Source: Lentzea alba (GTDB taxonomy: Bacteria > Actinomycetota > Actinomycetes > Mycobacteriales > Pseudonocardiaceae). Taken from it: a stretch of DNA of 64,000 bases. The notes under the pieces were generated by a model. The model was not told the origin of the DNA. It was given only the letters and a program-made list of their open reading frames with translations, and did not search any database. Positions within the stretch are counted from its first letter, which is position 1. Each line of letters opens with the position of its first letter. Below are positions 45,336-54,000 of the stretch, one piece after another. The stretch lies in assembly GCF_011067745.1 (NCBI RefSeq), contig NZ_JAAMPJ010000008.1, positions 248,001 through 312,000 on the forward strand. The letters are read 5' to 3'. A program made the position numbers and the translations under genes.

Positions 45336-46913
45336 GTGGCGAAGCTGGTGCTCGGACCGCTCCTCAGGTATGTCAACGAAAAGTCCGCGACCGTGTGGGT
45401 CGAGACGGACGAGTCCTGTGATGTCACGATCGCGGGCCACACCGCGCGCACGTTCCAGGCGGGCAGCCAGCACTTCGCCCTCGTCAGACTGGAAAACCTC
45501 GGCCCGCGCACGGAATACGACGTCCGGCTGAACAACGACGTCGTCTGGCCGGAGCCGGACAGCGCGTTCCCCAGGCCGGTCATCCGCACCGCCGAGGTCC
45601 GCAGGATCGCCTTCGGGTCGTGCCGTGCCGCGCCGCACCAACCGGTCGGCCCCGACGCCCTCGACGCCTTCGCGCAACGGCTGATGAGCGCCCCCGAAGA
45701 AGAGTGGCCGCAGGCGCTGATCCTGTTGGGAGACCAGGTCTACGCCGATGAACCCACCGAGGCCACCAAGCAGTGGTTGCGCGACCACCGGCACGGCACG
45801 GAAGAACCCGACGGCGAGGTCGTGCACTTCTCCGAGTACGCCCGCCTCTACCACGAGACCTGGGGCGACCCGGAGATCCGCTGGCTGCTGTCGGTCGTCC
45901 CGACGTCGATGATCTTCGACGACCACGACGTGCGCGACGACTGGAACACCTCCGCGGTGTGGCGTCAGGAGATGGCGGGCAAACCCTGGTGGCGCGACAG
46001 GATTCGCGGCGCCATCGCCTCTTACTGGGTGTACCAGCACCTCGGCAACCTCGGCCCGGACGAGCTCGCTCGGGATCCCTTGTACGCCAAGGTGAAGGCT
46101 CAGGGCACGGACGTTTTGCCGTTGCTGGAGGAGTTCGCCGAGGAGGCGGACAAGGAGGTCGACGGCCGCAAGTCCACGTGGTGGAGCTTCCGCCGCGACT
46201 TCGGCCGCGCCCGGCTGCTGATGGTCGACACGCGCTGCGGCCGCATTCTCGCCGACGACAAGCGGCAGATGGTCAGCGACGAGGAGTTCGAGTGGATCGA
46301 ACGCAACTCCGAAGGCGATTTCGACCACCTGCTGATCGGCACGTCGTTGCCGTGGCTGATGCCACACGCGCTCAGCCATCTCCAGTCCCTCAACGAGGTC
46401 GGCGCGCGCAAACCCGGCTGGCAGGGCAAGGCCGCCGAGGCGATCCGGCAGGCGGCCGATCTCGAGCACTGGCCGGCGTTCCGCGCGTCGTTCGACCGGC
46501 TCAGCCGGATGATCGAGAAGGCCGCGAACAACGGCTCCGCGACGATCTGCGTGCTGTCCGGCGACGTCCACCACAGCTACGTCGCCGAAGCCGAGTTCCC
46601 CACGCCGACGAAGGCCACGGTCGCGCAGCTCGTGTGTTCGCCGGTGCACAACGAACCGCCGAAGGTGTTCGAGCCCGCCTTCCGGTTGTCGTGGTCCCGC
46701 CCCGCCGCGTGGGTGTTCCGCCGGCTCGCGACGCTCGCGGGTGTGCCGGAGGACCTGATGCGCTGGCGCAAGACCAGTGGGCCCCACTTCGGGAACTCCG
46801 TGGCACTGCTGGACTTCGACGGCCGCCGCGCCCGCTACCGGTTGTTCTCGGCAGCGGGCCCAGGAAATGTCACGGAGACGGCGTCGGTGTCACTTGGTCG
46901 CGAGCCGCAGTAG
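45336..46913 (+). CDS. PhoD-like phosphatase/phosphodiesterase family protein
   Basis: A 525-residue protein with an N-terminal fibronectin-like beta domain (about 1-85) and a metallophosphatase domain with FGSCR, LILLGDQVYAD, IFDDHDVRDDWN and LSGDVHHSY. There is no signal peptide, unlike secreted PhoD, so it is probably cytosolic and may not serve phosphate scavenging. The GTG start is set by the divergent promoter. Its end overlaps the convergent isomerase-like gene by 24 bases. Confidence 0.86.
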   Translation: MAKLVLGPLLRYVNEKSATVWVETDESCDVTIAGHTARTFQAGSQHFALVRLENLGPRTEYDVRLNNDVVWPEPDSAFPRPVIRTAEVRRIAFGSCRAAPHQPVGPDALDAFAQRLMSAPEEEWPQALILLGDQVYADEPTEATKQWLRDHRHGTEEPDGEVVHFSEYARLYHETWGDPEIRWLLSVVPTSMIFDDHDVRDDWNTSAVWRQEMAGKPWWRDRIRGAIASYWVYQHLGNLGPDELARDPLYAKVKAQGTDVLPLLEEFAEEADKEVDGRKSTWWSFRRDFGRARLLMVDTRCGRILADDKRQMVSDEEFEWIERNSEGDFDHLLIGTSLPWLMPHALSHLQSLNEVGARKPGWQGKAAEAIRQAADLEHWPAFRASFDRLSRMIEKAANNGSATICVLSGDVHHSYVAEAEFPTPTKATVAQLVCSPVHNEPPKVFEPAFRLSWSRPAAWVFRRLATLAGVPEDLMRWRKTSGPHFGNSVALLDFDGRRARYRLFSAAGPGNVTETASVSLGREPQ

Positions 46914-47636
46914 CGCCCACAGCTGTGCGATCGCGTCGTGGTCGCCGATCACCTCGACCATCCGGTCGGGCAGTCGTCCCCACAACCAGCGGTACATCGT
47001 CATCGGGCTCGCCGACACCTGCGCGTCGGCGACGTGGGCGTCCTCCGGGTCGACCACCCGCCACGCCGACGAGCCGTGCGGACCACAACGCGTGAGCCAC
47101 ACGTGTTCCCCGACCTGGACGGCGACCAGACTGTCCCGCGACCCTCGCACCCCGAGCACGTCCAGCTTGTGCCCCAGCCACAACGTGAGCACCTCGTCGA
47201 CACCGTCGATCGCGACCTCGTCGGTGACGGCGCCGACCTCCATGCCGGCGGCGCCCTGGACGTCCATGCGGTGCAACGTGGTCTCGTGCGCGAGCCGTCG
47301 CCGCCAGAACCCGTAGTTCTGCCGATCCGGCCACCACGTCGCGCACGGGTCGTCTTCTTCGTGTGCGCCGAGTTCCGCGAGCACGGCCTCCGCACCCGAC
47401 CGCATGAACTCCAGCGGGTCTTCCCCTTGCACGGGATAGTCCTGCCACTCCCCGTCCTGGGGTTCGCGGCCGAGCGTGATCCACGCCAGCGCGCTGCGAT
47501 AGCCGCTGCCGACGTGCCGCACGGTCTCCCCGAGGTTCAGCCCCGGGCAGGCGGGCACGCCCTTGTGCGGCGGCTGGCCGATGGCGGACATCGCGAGCAG
47601 TTCGGCCTCACGCCGCAAGATGTCGAGCGAGTTCAC
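46890..47636 (-). CDS. mycothiol-dependent maleylpyruvate isomerase-like protein
   Basis: A 248-residue protein with an N-terminal DinB-like four-helix bundle and the metal motif AHETTLHRMD near residue 116; LNLGETVRHVG supplies the earlier His. The C-terminal part (about 170-248) is an alpha/beta sterol-carrier-like domain. Family members use mycothiol or bind zinc; the substrate is unknown. The GTG start overlaps the stop of the HEPN gene upstream (GTGA), indicating coupled translation. Confidence 0.82.
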   Translation of the reverse strand: MNSLDILRREAELLAMSAIGQPPHKGVPACPGLNLGETVRHVGSGYRSALAWITLGREPQDGEWQDYPVQGEDPLEFMRSGAEAVLAELGAHEEDDPCATWWPDRQNYGFWRRRLAHETTLHRMDVQGAAGMEVGAVTDEVAIDGVDEVLTLWLGHKLDVLGVRGSRDSLVAVQVGEHVWLTRCGPHGSSAWRVVDPEDAHVADAQVSASPMTMYRWLWGRLPDRMVEVIGDHDAIAQLWALLRLATK

Positions 47637-48052
47637 CGCCTCGCCTCACTCATCACGCGGTCGACGAGCGTCACGAACTGACCGGTCTGGCGCACCAGGT
47701 CGTCAGCAGTGCGCCCGTTGACGTTCCGGGTGATGCCCGCGAGCACGGCGGCCCTCGTGGACGACCACGACGCGAAGAAGGCCGCCCACTCACTCATTTC
47801 CGGCGCCATCGCGGCGAGCAGCACCCACGCGCTGGTCGGCCTCGAACGCCCGCGATGGGGCCGTCCACGTAAGGCGAGCACCGCGGCGGCAGCACGCAAC
47901 GCGGCGAGATAAGTGGTCGCGAACCGTTCGGACGGCTCTGGTGTGCGTTCGGATTCGGCGAGCGAGTCGCGGGCCTGCTGCAGCAGCGCGAGCGCGGACG
48001 CGGGTGGCAACGGGATGGGGAAGGCTGCCGGATTCGAAATCTCAGCTGTCAT
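47633..48052 (-). CDS. HEPN-domain protein, SAV_6107-like
   Basis: A 139-residue all-helical protein: ASALALLQQARDSLAESE, then TTYLAALRAAAAVLALRG, a basic loop RGRPHRGRSRP, and a last helix near ADDLVRQTGQF. The pattern fits the SAV_6107 group of HEPN proteins. The canonical R-X4-6-H nuclease motif is not seen, so RNase activity is doubtful. The ATG at 48052 has GAGGAGG upstream. About 107 bases before the start is a perfect-arm LexA box, with a 14-bp hairpin between. Confidence 0.7.
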   Translation of the reverse strand: MTAEISNPAAFPIPLPPASALALLQQARDSLAESERTPEPSERFATTYLAALRAAAAVLALRGRPHRGRSRPTSAWVLLAAMAPEMSEWAAFFASWSSTRAAVLAGITRNVNGRTADDLVRQTGQFVTLVDRVMSEARR

Positions 48053-48110
48053 CTCGGCCTCCTCGTGGCGTCGGTGAACGACGTCACCGCCGAGGGGAAG
48101 CCGGCGGCTC

Positions 48111-48145
48111 TCGGAGGTGGGGTGCTTCCCCCACCCCACCTCCGA
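48111..48145. other. 14-bp hairpin between the HEPN gene and a LexA box
   Basis: Stem 48111-48124 and 48132-48145 (TCGGAGGTGGGGTG and its complement), loop of seven. In the minus-strand direction it would sit in the leader of the HEPN mRNA. Confidence 0.75.
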
Positions 48146-48158
48146 GGCATGGTGCGAC

Positions 48159-48174
48159 TCGAACACATGTTCGA
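48159..48174. promoter_or_regulatory. LexA (SOS) box
   Basis: TCGAAC-ACAT-GTTCGA fits the actinobacterial LexA consensus TCGAAC-N4-GTTCGA exactly; symmetry extends two bases further on each side. Divergent genes start 82 bases (YbaK) and 107 bases (HEPN) away. Confidence 0.7.
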
Positions 48175-48255
48175 GTCCTGCTCAGCGTAGCTCCCGGCCG
48201 ATGGATTCCTCAACCCGCCCCACCACGTGGGCGCGAGTCGTGGTCTGATGGTGAT

Positions 48256-48744
48256 GTGAGTGCGCTCGAACACCCCGGAATCCGCAAGGTCGCGGACGCC
48301 CTGCCACCCGCGACCGCCGAACGCATCGTCGTGCTGCCGGACGCGGTGCGGACCGCGGCGGCAGCGGCAGAGGCGGTGGGGGTGCAGGCGGGCGCGATCG
48401 CGAACAGCCTGCTGTTCGCCGCGGTGCGCGACGGCGTGGCGGCCCCGCTGCTGGTGCTGACCTCGGGCGCGCACCGGGCGGACACGTCGCTGGTCGCCGA
48501 ACTGGTGGGCGCGGACGCGGTGAAGCGCGCCGACCCGGAGTTCGTGCGCGAGCACACGGGCCAGGTGATCGGCGGTGTGTCGCCCGTCGGGCATCCCGCG
48601 CCGATCGAGACCCTGGTGGACGAGTCGTTGTCCGGGTACGAGGAGATCTGGGCGGCGGCGGGACATCCGCACGCCGTCTACCCCACGACCTTCGCGGAGC
48701 TGGTGGCGCTGACCGGCGGACGCGTGGCGGTGGTGTCGGCGTGA
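48256..48744 (+). CDS. YbaK/EbsC-family aminoacyl-tRNA deacylase
   Basis: A 162-residue single-domain editing protein. The fold is recognisable from VGVQAGAIANSLLF, LVLTSGAHRAD and GQVIGGVSPVGHP, the last being the conserved glycine-rich segment of the YbaK/ProX group. Such proteins hydrolyse mischarged Cys-tRNA(Pro) or Ala-tRNA(Pro). The GTG at 48256 begins just before helix 1 (SALEHPGIRKV). Its stop overlaps the start of the next gene (GTGA). Confidence 0.85.
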   Translation: MSALEHPGIRKVADALPPATAERIVVLPDAVRTAAAAAEAVGVQAGAIANSLLFAAVRDGVAAPLLVLTSGAHRADTSLVAELVGADAVKRADPEFVREHTGQVIGGVSPVGHPAPIETLVDESLSGYEEIWAAAGHPHAVYPTTFAELVALTGGRVAVVSA

Positions 48745-49304
48745 CGGCGTCGCCGCGCCTGGAGCGCATCGTCGAGATGACCGCCTCCGAGCTGAACGTG
48801 CGGCTGGGCGAGGCGCTGGCGCTGTACGTGACCGCGATGAACTACCCGCCCGGCACCGTCGAACAGCGCGCCCCGATGTGGCTCGCGCACATGATGCGCG
48901 AGGACTGGCGTTGCGTCGTCGCGCTGGGGGAGCAGGACGAACTCGTCGGCATCGGCTACGGCTACCGCGGCGCGGCTGGCCAGTGGTGGCACGAACAGGT
49001 GCGGCGCGGGCTGATGGCCGTCTCGCCGCTCGCCGTCGTCGACGACTGGCTCACCGACTACTTCGAGTTGACCGAGTTGCACGTGCTGCCGCGCGCGCAG
49101 GGACGTGGTCTCGGCGAGGACCTGTTGCGCCGGCTGCTGGAGGGCGTGTCGTCCTCCCGCGTGCTGCTGTCCACGCCCGAGGGTCCGAGCAAGGCGTGGA
49201 AGCTCTACCGCCGCGTCGGCTTCGTCGACGTGTTGCGGCACTACCAGTTCACCGGCGACCCGCGTCCGTTCGCGGTGCTCGGACGCGTTCTGCCGATCGT
49301 CTAG
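48741..49304 (+). CDS. GNAT-family N-acetyltransferase (Rv2170-like)
   Basis: A 187-residue GNAT protein. The acetyl-CoA binding loop is RAQGRGLGEDLLRRL near residue 118, preceded by TELHVLP and followed by AWKLYRRVGFVDV. M. tuberculosis Rv2170, its match by position, has been linked to lysine acetylation of metabolic enzymes; the substrate here is inferred only. GTG start coupled to the YbaK gene. A hairpin terminator follows. Confidence 0.84.
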   Translation: MTASPRLERIVEMTASELNVRLGEALALYVTAMNYPPGTVEQRAPMWLAHMMREDWRCVVALGEQDELVGIGYGYRGAAGQWWHEQVRRGLMAVSPLAVVDDWLTDYFELTELHVLPRAQGRGLGEDLLRRLLEGVSSSRVLLSTPEGPSKAWKLYRRVGFVDVLRHYQFTGDPRPFAVLGRVLPIV

Positions 49305-49317
49305 TTCATCCACTCGC

Positions 49318-49350
49318 AAGCCCCCGAGTCGCGACGCGGCTCGGGGGCTT
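49318..49350 (+). terminator. terminator after the GNAT gene
   Basis: 11-bp stem AAGCCCCCGAG with its complement plus an inner CGC/GCG pairing, 14 bases past the stop. Confidence 0.85.
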
Positions 49351-49386
49351 TGCTGTTGCGATCACCTGGACCACGACCTACGCTGA

Positions 49387-49411
49387 CCAATATGCAATAT
49401 ATTGGATATGG
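49387..49411 (+). repeat. ATAT element overlapping the GntR gene start
   Basis: 49396-49409 is AATATATTGGATAT (one change from the consensus), flanked by CCAATATGC and GG. The candidate ATG start at 49392 lies inside it. This is the only intergenic copy in front of a gene. Confidence 0.7.
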
Positions 49412-50021
49412 GTCACTGAAGGAGCGGGCGGCGGCCGAGATCCGATCGGCCATCGTGCGCGGCGACCTCGAACCCGGCACGGCCATCAAGGACGTCGAAC
49501 TGGCGGAGAAGCTTGGCTTGTCCCGCACTCCGGTGCGCGAGGCGCTCGCCACGCTGACCGATGAGGGCCTCGTCGAGACCAAGCCGCACGCGTACACCCG
49601 CGTCACCGCGCTGGAAGCGGAGCCGGTGCGCGACGCTCTCGTCGTCGTGCAGGCGATGCACGCTCTCGCCGTCGGCCTGGCCGTGCCGAAGATGACGGCC
49701 GAGGACATCGCCGCGATGCGCACCGCGAACAAGGCCTTCAAGAAGGCGCTCGACGCCGACGACGCTGTTGCCGCGCTGGCCGCCGACGACGAGTTCCACG
49801 CGGTGGCGGTCCACTGCTGCGGCAACTTCGCAATCGCCGCGACGATCGACCGCTTCACCCCGCTGGTGCGCAGGATCGAGCACAGCCGGTTCTCCTCACC
49901 GAACGCCCGGCATTCCGTCACGCAGCACCAGCAGATCATCGAGGCGTGCGAGCAGGGCGACTACTCGCTGGCCACGACCTTGGTCGACCAGAACTGGAGC
50001 ACCTTGCAGGAGGAACTGTGA
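49392..50021 (+). CDS. GntR-family regulator with FCD domain
   Basis: A 209-residue repressor. The winged helix (about 8-70) shows [21 protein letters not shown] and [12 protein letters not shown]; residues 75-209 form the all-helical FCD ligand and metal domain with [10 protein letters not shown] and [11 protein letters not shown]. It is translationally coupled to ACC deaminase (GTGA), so it probably controls that gene in response to ACC or a related acid. The start at ATG 49392 encodes [14 protein letters not shown]; a later start is possible. Confidence 0.85.
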   Translation: MQYIGYGSLKERAAAEIRSAIVRGDLEPGTAIKDVELAEKLGLSRTPVREALATLTDEGLVETKPHAYTRVTALEAEPVRDALVVVQAMHALAVGLAVPKMTAEDIAAMRTANKAFKKALDADDAVAALAADDEFHAVAVHCCGNFAIAATIDRFTPLVRRIEHSRFSSPNARHSVTQHQQIIEACEQGDYSLATTLVDQNWSTLQEEL

Positions 50022-51007
50022 ACAGATATCCGCTCCTCTTCGGACCCTCGCCGATCCACCGCCTGGACCGCCTGACGACCCACCTCGGTGGCGCGGCGGT
50101 CTGGGCGAAGCGCGAGGACTGCAACTCCGGTCTCGCCTACGGCGGCAACAAGACCCGCAAGCTCGAGTACCTCGTCGCCGACGCGCTGGCCACCGGCTGC
50201 GACACGCTCGTGTCGATCGGCGGCATCCAGTCGAACCACACCCGCCAGGTCGCGGCCGCGGCGGCACGCGCTGGCCTGAAAGCCGTGCTGGTGCAGGAGA
50301 GCTGGGTCGACTGGACCGACGTGGGCAGTGACCGGGTGGGCAACATCCTGCTCAGCCGCATGATGGGAGCCGACGTCCGCCTGGTGAACGCCGAGTTCGG
50401 CATCGGCGTGAAACCCGCCTGGGAACAGGCCATCGAGGACGTCCGCGCCTCCGGCGGCAAGCCCTACCCGATCCCGGCCGGCGCCTCCGACCACCCGCTG
50501 GGCGGCATGGGCTTCGCGAACTGGGCCGACGAGGTCCGCCTGCAGGAAGCCCAGCTGGGCGTCTTCTTCGACACCATCATCGTCTGCTCGGTCACCGGCA
50601 GCACCCAGGCCGGCATGGTCGCGGGGTTCGCGAACGACACCAACCGCCGCGTGCTCGGCATCGACGCCTCCGCCAAACCGGCCGAGACCCTCGACCAGAT
50701 CACCCGCATCGCGCACAACACCGCCAAGCTCCGCGAGGTCGAGGTGTCCGAAGAGGACATCCTCCTCGACGACCGCTTCCACGCCGGCACCTACGGCATC
50801 GCCGACCAGTCCACAGTGGACGCCATGCGCCTGGGCGCCAGCCTCGAAGGCATGATCACCGACCCGGTGTACGAGGGGAAGTCCCTGGCAGGGCTCATCC
50901 ACCTGGTGTCCTCGGGCGAGATCGACCGCGACTCCACGGTCCTCTACGCCCACCTCGGTGGTCAGCCGGCGTTGAACGCCTACAGCTCGCTCTTCCCAGC
51001 CTCGTAG
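50018..51007 (+). CDS. acdS: 1-aminocyclopropane-1-carboxylate (ACC) deaminase
   Basis: PLP enzyme that splits ACC, the plant ethylene precursor, to 2-oxobutyrate and ammonia. The 329-residue product has the PLP lysine in [11 protein letters not shown] (Lys45) and [14 protein letters not shown]. The residues used to tell true ACC deaminase from D-cysteine desulfhydrase are present: Glu286 in VYEGKS (Glu295 in Pseudomonas numbering) and Leu313 in AHLGG (Leu322). GTG start with AGGAGG five bases upstream, overlapping the regulator stop. Suggests life with plants. Confidence 0.93.
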   Translation: MNRYPLLFGPSPIHRLDRLTTHLGGAAVWAKREDCNSGLAYGGNKTRKLEYLVADALATGCDTLVSIGGIQSNHTRQVAAAAARAGLKAVLVQESWVDWTDVGSDRVGNILLSRMMGADVRLVNAEFGIGVKPAWEQAIEDVRASGGKPYPIPAGASDHPLGGMGFANWADEVRLQEAQLGVFFDTIIVCSVTGSTQAGMVAGFANDTNRRVLGIDASAKPAETLDQITRIAHNTAKLREVEVSEEDILLDDRFHAGTYGIADQSTVDAMRLGASLEGMITDPVYEGKSLAGLIHLVSSGEIDRDSTVLYAHLGGQPALNAYSSLFPAS

Positions 51008-51094
51008 TCGGGTAGTTCGACGCCGTCGAGCGCGCGGTCGACCAACGCCATGAGCGCATCTATGCCGCGGCTCTGCGCGCACACTGGCGGCAGC

Positions 51095-54000
51095 TCAAGC
51101 TCTCAAGCGCAGTCCCTTCGGCGTGGCGCGGAAACCCGCCTCTTGGAGCACTGTCGCGAGGTGCGAGGTCAGCGCGACCTCACCGTCGGCTCGCTGGACC
51201 GCCAGCTGGCCCAGCCAGCCGTCGCGGACCGCCCGGCTCAGGGCGTTCGCGGCGGTGCGCAGGGTCGGGTCGTCGTCGGTGAACGACAGCAGGGACTTAC
51301 CGCCCCGCTCGACGTACAGCGCCGGCGTGCCGTCGACCAGCACCGCCAGCGCACCGGCTTTGCGGGCCGGCCGGTGTTTGCCCTCTCCCAACGGATCCGG
51401 CCACGCCAGCGCGGCACCGTAGGGCTGGGCGGGATCGGCCGCGGCGAGCACCACCGCATCCTGGTCGGACTGCGCGGGTTGCCCTGGTGGGCGCGACAAC
51501 GCCCGCAGCCGGTCCACCGCACCCCGCGCCGCGAACTGGGCGGCGCCCAGCCCCTCGACGACGTAGCCGCGGATGACCTGACCCGACTCCTCCATCGCCC
51601 GCAGCACCTTGTAGACGCCGCTGAACCCACCCGTCACGCGTTCGGTGTCCAGGGCGCCGCGGGTCAGCACGCCGTGGCGTTCCAGGAAAGCCTCGGCACG
51701 GGCGTGCGCCCGGCGGGTCGGATCCTCCGCCGGTCTCACGGCCAGCGACCACCGGCCCGCGGCCGTCGGCGGGCCCGTGCGCGAAGGCATGTCCGGGCGA
51801 GCGGCGCGCAGCCGGGCGTAGCGACCCCGCGGAGCGCTGCGGCGAGGCTTGTGGGCCGCGCCGCCACCGGACACCAGCGCGCGCAACGGCGACAGCGTGT
51901 CGTTCGTGATCAGGCCCGCCCACACCAGATCCCACAGCGTGCCGACGACTTCGGCGTCCGTGCACGTCACGGACAGCGAGGCCCGGTCGACCACCTGGCG
52001 GAAGAACAACGCGCCGCCGGACAGGGCTTCCAGGACCGCCGTGTGCAGCGGTGACTCCGGGATCGACTCCGGCACCAGATCCGGCAGCAGCAGGTCGGCC
52101 ACGTCGGTCGGTGCCAGCGCGATCCACCCGTCGCCACCGGCCAGCGCGCCACACCCCGTCCAGGTCACCTCGCCGGACGCGGTCAGCTCGTCCAGCAGCG
52201 CGGGGTAGTAGCCCGGCAGCCGGGACGGGAACAGCAGTGATTCCAGCGCACTCGCGGGAAGTGGTGCTCCCGCGAGCTGTTCCACCACCGAGAACACGTC
52301 ATCGACCGTGGGCGCCGAGCGCAGCCGGCGACCCAGCCCGTGCCACGACGGCAGGAACCGGCCCAGCGCCGCGGGTTCGACCGGTTCCACCTCGGAACGC
52401 AGCCGGGCCAGCGAGGCCCGGCGCAGGCGGCGCAGCACGTCCGCGTCGCAGTACTCGGTGTGCGTGCCACCGGGCCGCAACTCGCCGCGCACCAGCCGGC
52501 CGGTGGCGGCCATCCGTTCCAGGACACCGGTCACCACGGCCACGCCCAGCCCGAACCGGGCAGCGGGCTCGGCAGCGGCGAACGGGCCGTGCGTGCGGGC
52601 GTAGCGGCTCAGCAGCTCGCCCAGCGGATCCGCCACCGGTTCGGTGAAGGCCTCCGGGACACCGACGGGCAGGGCGACCCCGAGCGCGTCGCGGACCCTG
52701 CCCGCGTCCTCGATCGAGATCGAGCGTTCCTCACCGGCGATCCGCACGCGGATCACCCGGCGCTGGGCCACCAGCTCGTCCAGCCACTCGCGGGGCACGC
52801 CGCGGTCGAGCGCCTCCGCGTCGGAGAGATCTCCCAGGAACCGCAACAGGTCCGCGGTGTCCTCGGCGTGCCGCGGCCGGCGGTCCTCGGTGAGGCGCTG
52901 CAGGCTGCGTTCGACCTCGGCCACGACCTCGGGGTCGAGCAGCTCGCGGATCGCCTCCGACCCGAGCAGCTCGGCCAGCAGCGTCGAGTCCAGGGACAGC
53001 GCCGCCGCACGGCGTTCCGCCAGAGGAGCGTCCAGCTCGTAGAGGAACATGCCCACGTAACCGAACAGCAGGCTGCGGGCGAACGGCGACGGCGACTGCG
53101 TCTCGACCTCGACCACGCGTACCCGGCGCGCGCGGACGTCCGACATCAGCTCGCGCAGGCCCGGCACGTCGTAGACGTCCTGCAGGCACTCGCGCATCGC
53201 CTCCAGGACCACCGGGAAGCGTTCGTACTTCGCGGCCACCGACAGCAGCTGGGCCGAGCGTTGCCGCTGCTGCCACAACGGGGTGCGCCGCTTCGGATCA
53301 CGGCGGGGGAGCAGCAGCGAACGGGCCGCGCACTCGCGGAACCGGGCCGCGAACAACGCCGAACCACCGACCTCCGCGACCACGATCTGCTCGACCTCGT
53401 CCGGATCCAGCAGCACGTCCTCGGCGCTCGCCGTCACCTCCAGGCCCTCGAAGTCGAGCGCGTCGGGCAGCCGCAGCACGATGCCGTCGTCGGAGTGCGC
53501 CGCCTGCACCTCGACACCACGGCGTTCGCGCAGCCGCGCGGCGATCGCCAACGCCCACGGCGCGTTGACCTGGGCACCGAACGGCGAGTGCACCACGAGC
53601 CGCCAGTCGCCCAGCTCGTCGCGGAACCGTTCCACCAGAACGGTTCTGTCGTTCGGGACGTGCCGCGTGGCCTCCCTCTGCTCGCCCAGGTACGCGAGCA
53701 GGTTGTCCGTGGCCCACTCGTCGAGACCGGCGGACACGGCCCGTTCGCGAGCGGCCGAATCCTCCATCGTGGACACTTCGCGCAGGAACTTGCCCATCGC
53801 CCGGCCGAGTTCCAGCGGACGGCCCGGCGCGTCGCCCTTCCAGAACGGCATCCGCGCGGGCTGACCGGGAGCAGGCACCACGATCACCCGGTCGTGGGTG
53901 ATGTCCTCGACCCGCCACGACGACGTGCCCAGCAGGAACGTGTCGCCGACCCGCGACTCGTAGACCATCTCCTCGTCCAGCTCACCCACGCGTGAGCCGG

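Noticed and set aside
48150-48180. tRNA-like 3' end (GTTCGAGTC) near the LexA box
   Set aside because: The T-stem does not pair properly on either strand and no acceptor, D or anticodon arms can be drawn; the LexA consensus explains the symmetry.
50980-51094. Minus-strand frame ending in [19 protein letters not shown] between lhr and acdS
   Set aside because: It looks faintly protein-like, but it overlaps the end of acdS, contains rare codons (ATA, CTA), has no ribosome site and I recognise no family. It may be a remnant; not supported enough to call.
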